A stretch of DNA of 64,000 bases from Gammaproteobacteria bacterium (GTDB taxonomy: Bacteria; Pseudomonadota; Gammaproteobacteria; Pseudomonadales; Porticoccaceae): positions 1-64,000 of the forward strand of contig JADJET010000018.1 in NCBI GenBank assembly GCA_016708925.1. The letters are read 5' to 3'. Below, in pieces: positions 62,151-64,000 of the stretch. Every line of letters starts with the position of its first letter. Positions within the stretch are counted from its first letter, which is position 1. Position numbers and translations under genes: made by a program. Under the pieces are notes generated by a model. It did no database searches, had not been told where the DNA came from, and saw only the letters and a program-made list of their open reading frames with translations.

Positions 62151-63470
62151 TCATTCCTCGGGATCTATCTCGCCGTCCGCCGCCGCCTCGTCGATCACCT
62201 CCTCCTCGGGGGACGGTTCCAGGTCATCGATTTCGACGGGCTCCTCCTCCGGTGCTTCGGTGCCGAGGTGGTAGGCGGCGAAGCCCGGCATCACGACCTG
62301 ATTCACCGCCATGCCGATCAGGCGCCCATTCACCGGGGCCTGGATCGGCGTGCGCACATTGGTGATGGGGTCGACGACCGCGCCGAGCACACTATCCTTC
62401 GCCACGAAGGCGCCGAGCTTGATGTCGTTCAGCAAGATACCGCCCTCGGGAGCACGTACCCAAAGCGATTCATAGTAGATCGGCTCGGGTGATCCCAGCG
62501 GGAACAGGCGCGAGTACATGCCCTGGTGTTGCAGCAGACGATTGATGGCAAGGGCGCCGGCGGCCACCGGTTTATCCTGAAGTCGCCGCGATTCCCCCAC
62601 TTCCAGGGTGACCGCCACGATGCCCTGGTCCAGCGCCGCGCGTCGCAGCATGTTGCGGGAACCCGGGCTGTGCAGGACGACGATGTTGCCAAACCCCCGG
62701 GTTACTTCGGCCACCTCGGGCCGGCGCATGTCGGCCCGCACCTGGGGCAGATTGGTGCGTCCCAGGGAGCCGGTGTGGATATCCACCAGCACCTCGCAGT
62801 GGACCAGTATTTCTGCGAACAGGGAGTGGGCGATGCGGGCCGCCAGACTGCCGTCCGGATTGCCCGGAAAGTGGCGGTTGAGATCGCGGCGGTCGGACAG
62901 GTAGCGCGATCCACGGCGGAAACCGTCCAGGTTGACGATGGGAATTCCGACGATACGGCCGCTGAGCTTCCCGGGATTGATGTCGTAGAGCACCCGGCGC
63001 ACGATTTCGATGCCGTTGAGTTCGTCACCATGCACCGCGGCGGTCAGGCAGAGCGTCCGACCGGGCCGGTGCCCGTTCACCACCAGCACCGGGGTTGGTG
63101 ATGCCAGGCCGCTGATGCTGCCGTCCGGGGACCAGGCCAGTCGGGCGGCGGTTGCCGGCGCTACCTCGCTGCCCAGAAGCGGAAAGTTGGGGGTTGCCTC
63201 GGGATGCGGCAGCGGCGGTCCCATGGCGTCCGGATCGCCGGCTGGCGGTGCCAGCGCAGGCGTCACCTCTTTCAGATCGACGTTGGGCGCGATCGGGTGG
63301 GCCGGGTGCGATTCGCCGGCTGGCGCGGCGCCGGCGCTTGCCGCCACGCCCGGAGCCTCGGGGTCGGGCTTGGCGGTCAGGGCCGGGTCGGCGGCCGCAT
63401 CCAGTGCGATGCACAGCGCCAACAACAGGGAGAGGGCGATGGTGGTACGGCGATGCGCGGTTGATATCAC
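62151..63470 (-). CDS. Succinylglutamate desuccinylase/aspartoacylase-type protein, exported
   Basis: A 439-residue M14-fold zinc amidohydrolase. It has a signal peptide (ALSLLLALCIALDAAADPAL), a Pro/Ala-rich linker (about 35-100) and a catalytic domain with zinc ligands in TAAVHGDELNGIEIVRR (HxxE) and VDIHTGSLGRTN, plus DRRDLNRHFPGNPDGS. The acidic C-terminal tail (about 415-439) is unusual. It follows a RimK-like ATP-grasp gene and probably acts in the same peptide-processing pathway in the periplasm. Confidence 0.82.
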   Translation of the reverse strand: MISTAHRRTTIALSLLLALCIALDAAADPALTAKPDPEAPGVAASAGAAPAGESHPAHPIAPNVDLKEVTPALAPPAGDPDAMGPPLPHPEATPNFPLLGSEVAPATAARLAWSPDGSISGLASPTPVLVVNGHRPGRTLCLTAAVHGDELNGIEIVRRVLYDINPGKLSGRIVGIPIVNLDGFRRGSRYLSDRRDLNRHFPGNPDGSLAARIAHSLFAEILVHCEVLVDIHTGSLGRTNLPQVRADMRRPEVAEVTRGFGNIVVLHSPGSRNMLRRAALDQGIVAVTLEVGESRRLQDKPVAAGALAINRLLQHQGMYSRLFPLGSPEPIYYESLWVRAPEGGILLNDIKLGAFVAKDSVLGAVVDPITNVRTPIQAPVNGRLIGMAVNQVVMPGFAAYHLGTEAPEEEPVEIDDLEPSPEEEVIDEAAADGEIDPEE

Positions 63471-63497
63471 GACAGATTCAGGGTTCAGGGCGCTGTG

Positions 63498-64000
63498 TCA
63501 GTCAGCTTTTCGGTTAGTCCCAGCAGGGATCGCACGCAGGGATTGTGCCAGCCTCAGGCGTTCGTCGACACCTGCCGGAAGGGTTTGGCATGGCATCGAT
63601 CTGGTTCAGGTTCAGCAGCAGACCGCGCTGGTTGGCGACCTGTACGGTGAGCCCCGGCCGCGCATTGAGCTCCAGCATCAGCGGACCCAGGTCCCGGTCC
63701 ATCACGATATCGGCGCCCAGATAGCCCAGTCCCACCGTATCGGCACACTGAATCGCCAGCCGCAGGATGCTCTCCCAATGGGGGATGGCGATCCCCAGGG
63801 TGGAGTGGCCGGTATCGGGGTGGATGTCGCAGGACAGGCCGCGAAAGACTCCGTCGCGACTTTTCCCGGTAGCCAGATCGATGCCGATGCCCATGGCGCC
63901 CTGGTGCAGATTGGCTTTGCCATCGGACGCGCGCGTCGGTAATCGCACCATGGCCGCCACCGGCACCCCGCGAAACACGATAACCCGGATATCGGGTACG
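63498..64000 (-). CDS. RimK-like alpha-L-glutamate ligase type ATP-grasp protein, 5' end beyond window
   Basis: The C-terminal part of an ATP-grasp ligase: VFRGVPVAAMVRLPTR, then GKANLHQGAMGIGIDLATGK, then CADTVGLGYLGADIVMDRDL and LMLELNARPGLTVQVAN, which matches alpha-L-glutamate-ligase-like proteins. As printed the frame ends at 63514. If one base is restored at the GGGTTT run (63581-63586), the frame continues LPAGVDERLRLAQSLRAIPA to a stop at 63498, which fits the family better. It lies 27 bases from the desuccinylase gene. The start lies past 64000. Confidence 0.75.

Overview
The window is high-GC proteobacterial chromosome, probably a gamma- or betaproteobacterium. The housekeeping backbone (guaBA, xseA, mgtE, two-subunit pyruvate carboxylase) is interrupted by several foreign segments. 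The taxon is inferred from gene content and codon use only. I found no rRNA, convincing tRNA or CRISPR array.

Region 1 (1-7.76 kb) is one end of an integrated mobilizable element sitting at the 3' end of guaA. From the guaA side it carries a P4-type tyrosine integrase, a zinc-motif/HTH protein, an AlpA regulator, an IncQ-type repA-repC replicon with four 21-bp iterons, an IncP-type oriT with traJ, a ribbon-helix-helix protein, and trbJ-trbK-trbL running off the left edge. No relaxase is in view. Region 2 (7.76-15.8 kb) is backbone: guaA, guaB, xseA, an exported PepF-like oligopeptidase and MgtE.

Region 3 (15.9-26.7 kb) is a protein-quality-control locus: an HtrA-type protease and FtsH, CbpA-CbpM co-chaperones, and three small heat-shock proteins. 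It is split at 19.3-23.7 kb by a lower-GC block. That block holds a degenerate toxin-antitoxin pair, a stray guaB fragment, a SHOCT lipoprotein, a truncated specificity-subunit-like gene, and a fossil integron with two gene cassettes, their attC sites and a truncated intI. A MITE-like element lies between cbpA and the hsp20 genes.

Region 4 (26.8-38.4 kb) holds CYTH-CHAD plus SixA, pyruvate carboxylase pycA/pycB, and an M16 peptidase. It ends in a guanidine operon: a ykkC guanidine-I riboswitch, an ABC importer, a guanidine-hydrolase-type ureohydrolase and a nickel transporter. Region 5 (38.5-48.0 kb) is a cluster of circularly permuted ATP-grasp, alpha-E and transglutaminase-like proteins with two copies of the ATP-grasp/alpha-E/transglutaminase set, predicted to make or modify a peptide.

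Region 6 (48.1-59.0 kb) is a defence island: an AbrB/MazF-type toxin-antitoxin pair, an unrecognised three-gene module (STAS-GHKL ATPase, DUF4325-like protein, PIN nuclease), and a complete type I Zorya system (zorABCD on the minus strand). Region 7 (59.2-64 kb) returns to ordinary genes: an AhpD-like protein, a CoA-transferase, cytochrome b561, and a desuccinylase-like peptidase with a RimK-like ATP-grasp ligase at the right edge.

Several genes carry single-base indels in homopolymers, some in compensating pairs (repA, gdmH, both transglutaminases, the RimK-like ligase). Sequence error is therefore as likely as true gene decay for these.
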